From NCBI GenBank assembly GCA_027318915.1, contig DAHVOH010000122.1, positions 1 to 7,169 of the forward strand: DNA of 7,169 bases, read 5' to 3'. A model generated the notes under the pieces. The model saw only the letters and a program-made list of their open reading frames with translations. It ran no database searches and was not told the origin of the DNA. Position 1 is the first letter of the stretch, and each line of letters begins with the position of its first letter. Made by a program: the position numbers and the translations under genes. This document shows positions 5,983 through 7,169 of the stretch, one piece after another. The stretch is from Clostridiales bacterium. GTDB lineage: Bacteria > Bacillota_E > Sulfobacillia > Sulfobacillales > JAIMBI01.

Positions 5983-7169
5983 ATGGCGACGACAAATAAT
6001 CCAAATCTGTACGGAGACCGCACAGGGCTGTCGCTGGCCACGGCGGCGATAGGCGCGCTGGCCGGCTGGATCGTAGGCGCCGAGCTGGCGCTTTGGGCGC
6101 TGGCCGGTCGTATGTACGGAGTCGTGGTGCTCTGGCAGATCGTGAGCCAGTGGGGCGCCATCCCGGTGGCGCGCTGGGGCGTTTGGGGCTACCTCCCATC
6201 GGCGTGTGCCGTGATCTCAGCCGGAGTCCTAGGCGCGGCGGCTTGGCGTTTTCTGACCGTCCCCAGCGAACGTCATATCAGGGGCTACGTTTTGCATCAC
6301 GGCCCCCAACAGATCGCCGCCGCGTTGCGGCCCGGGAAAAACGAGCAGCCAGGGGCGCTGATTCACCCCGGTGTGCAGGTCTCTCAGTCAGTCGAGTGTC
6401 GCCACACACTACTGATTGGGGGCTCGGGTGGCGGGAAAACCAGCATCCTATGGCCGATCATTCAGCAAGTGCAGGCGCGTGGCGACAAGATTGTGCTGTT
6501 CGACAGCAAGGCGGATTTCACAGAAAAGCTCGAGGGCGATTTCGCGTTACTGGCCCCCACGGACGCGCGCAGCCGGCGTTGGGTCGTGGGGCGCGATATT
6601 CGCACGCGCCTCGACGCCCAAGCACTGGGGGAAACGCTCATCAAGGAAAACGAAAAAGAGCCCATGTGGTCGCAGGGCTCGCGCGCCCTACTGGTCGGGC
6701 TGGTGACCGACCTGCAGGCCCGCCATGGCGAAAAGTGGGGCATGGCGCATCTGGCGCACGCCGCGGCATCGGCACTGAGCGATTTTGAGACCCTGAAGGA
6801 CATAATCGCCCGCGAGGACCCGATGTCCCTCTCCCTGCTGGGCGGGGAGGACGCCGCGGCGCCCAGCCGAACCACCATGAGCTTTTTGATCCAGTTGGCG
6901 TCCGCGCTCACCAACGTGATCAACCTAGGGGTAGCCACCCACGACCAGCGCGACAACCTCGGCTGGTCCGTCCGATCGTGGCTGGCCGGCCGTCAGCCCC
7001 CGGTCGCCGTGGTCGGCTTCCGTGAATCCGCCAAAGGGCTCAGTCAGGCCTTCGCTTCGAGCCTCCTAGAACAGACAGTGCGGCAGATCCTGGACATGCC
7101 GGACGCAGGACCCGACCAGCGGCGCATATGGCTGATCGTTGATGAGGCCCCGCGAGTCGGCAAGGTCCC
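5983..7169 (+). CDS. Second TraD/VirD4-family coupling-type ATPase, 3' end cut by the window
   Basis: About 395 residues are present and the frame is still open at the right edge. The start at 5983 is favoured by GAGGTG at 5969-5974. ATG 5965 is the only other in-frame choice, because a TAA stands at 5956. Hydrophobic segments at about 17-42 and 72-92 are probable transmembrane helices. The motor follows: Walker A GGSGGGKT at 146-153 (K152), LFDSKADF shortly after it in the place of the DPxGE motif, an alpha-rich middle, and Walker B WLIVDE ending at D387-E388. The layout matches coupling proteins of the TraD/TrwB type, but the sequence differs clearly from the neighbour at 4288, so it is not a recent duplicate. 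It may be a true second coupling protein, a partner subunit, or the first gene of another transfer module. The C-terminal part of the motor lies outside the window. Confidence 0.85.
   Translation, partial: MATTNNPNLYGDRTGLSLATAAIGALAGWIVGAELALWALAGRMYGVVVLWQIVSQWGAIPVARWGVWGYLPSACAVISAGVLGAAAWRFLTVPSERHIRGYVLHHGPQQIAAALRPGKNEQPGALIHPGVQVSQSVECRHTLLIGGSGGGKTSILWPIIQQVQARGDKIVLFDSKADFTEKLEGDFALLAPTDARSRRWVVGRDIRTRLDAQALGETLIKENEKEPMWSQGSRALLVGLVTDLQARHGEKWGMAHLAHAAASALSDFETLKDIIAREDPMSLSLLGGEDAAAPSRTTMSFLIQLASALTNVINLGVATHDQRDNLGWSVRSWLAGRQPPVAVVGFRESAKGLSQAFASSLLEQTVRQILDMPDAGPDQRRIWLIVDEAPRVGKV

Noticed and set aside
6093..6788. Plus-strand open frame of 231 codons in another frame
   Set aside because: It overlaps the second ATPase, whose Walker A lies in the other frame. 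The product is Arg/Gly-rich and without motifs.

Overview
This window is part of the DNA-transfer region of a conjugative plasmid or integrative conjugative element. The host is probably a GC-rich Gram-negative proteobacterium. The evidence is a MobF (TraI/TrwC)-type helicase, TraD/TrwB-type coupling ATPases, strong AGGAGG-like ribosome binding sites, third codon positions rich in G and C, and one protein with an outer-membrane style signal peptide. The species cannot be named from the sequence. All supported genes lie on the + strand.

Layout. (1) Positions 1-1934 hold the C-terminal helicase part of a TraI-like relaxase, whose N-terminal relaxase domain lies off the left edge. (2) An ATGA overlap leads into a 178-codon Mrr-like PD-(D/E)XK nuclease gene (1931-2467). 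(3) Next is a secreted, probably outer-membrane, glycine/valine-rich protein (2478-3179). (4) A strong hairpin (3198-3223) stands directly before the perfect Shine-Dalgarno of a 50-residue, very basic protein that starts with GTG (3237-3389). (5) Two unrecognised genes follow: one of 72 aa (3439-3657) and one encoding a charged, probably coiled-coil protein of 191 aa (3684-4259). (6) A complete TraD/TrwB-like coupling protein of 526 aa (4288-5868) is followed by an intrinsic terminator (5898-5924). (7) A second, divergent coupling-protein-like ATPase starts at 5983 and runs off the right edge just after its Walker B motif.

How the parts fit. In MobF systems the relaxase nicks the element and unwinds the strand, and the coupling protein carries the relaxase-DNA complex to the type IV secretion channel. 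Genes 1-6 have short gaps and one overlap and look like one operon ended by the terminator. The second ATPase lies beyond the terminator and may start a new unit. The most unusual points are the two tandem coupling-type ATPases, the nuclease coupled to the relaxase, and the cluster of unassigned genes (secreted protein, basic microprotein, 72-aa protein, coiled-coil protein) between relaxase and coupling protein. No rRNA, tRNA, CRISPR array, insertion sequence or convincing oriT was seen. The only intergenic gap over 100 bases is 5869-5982.
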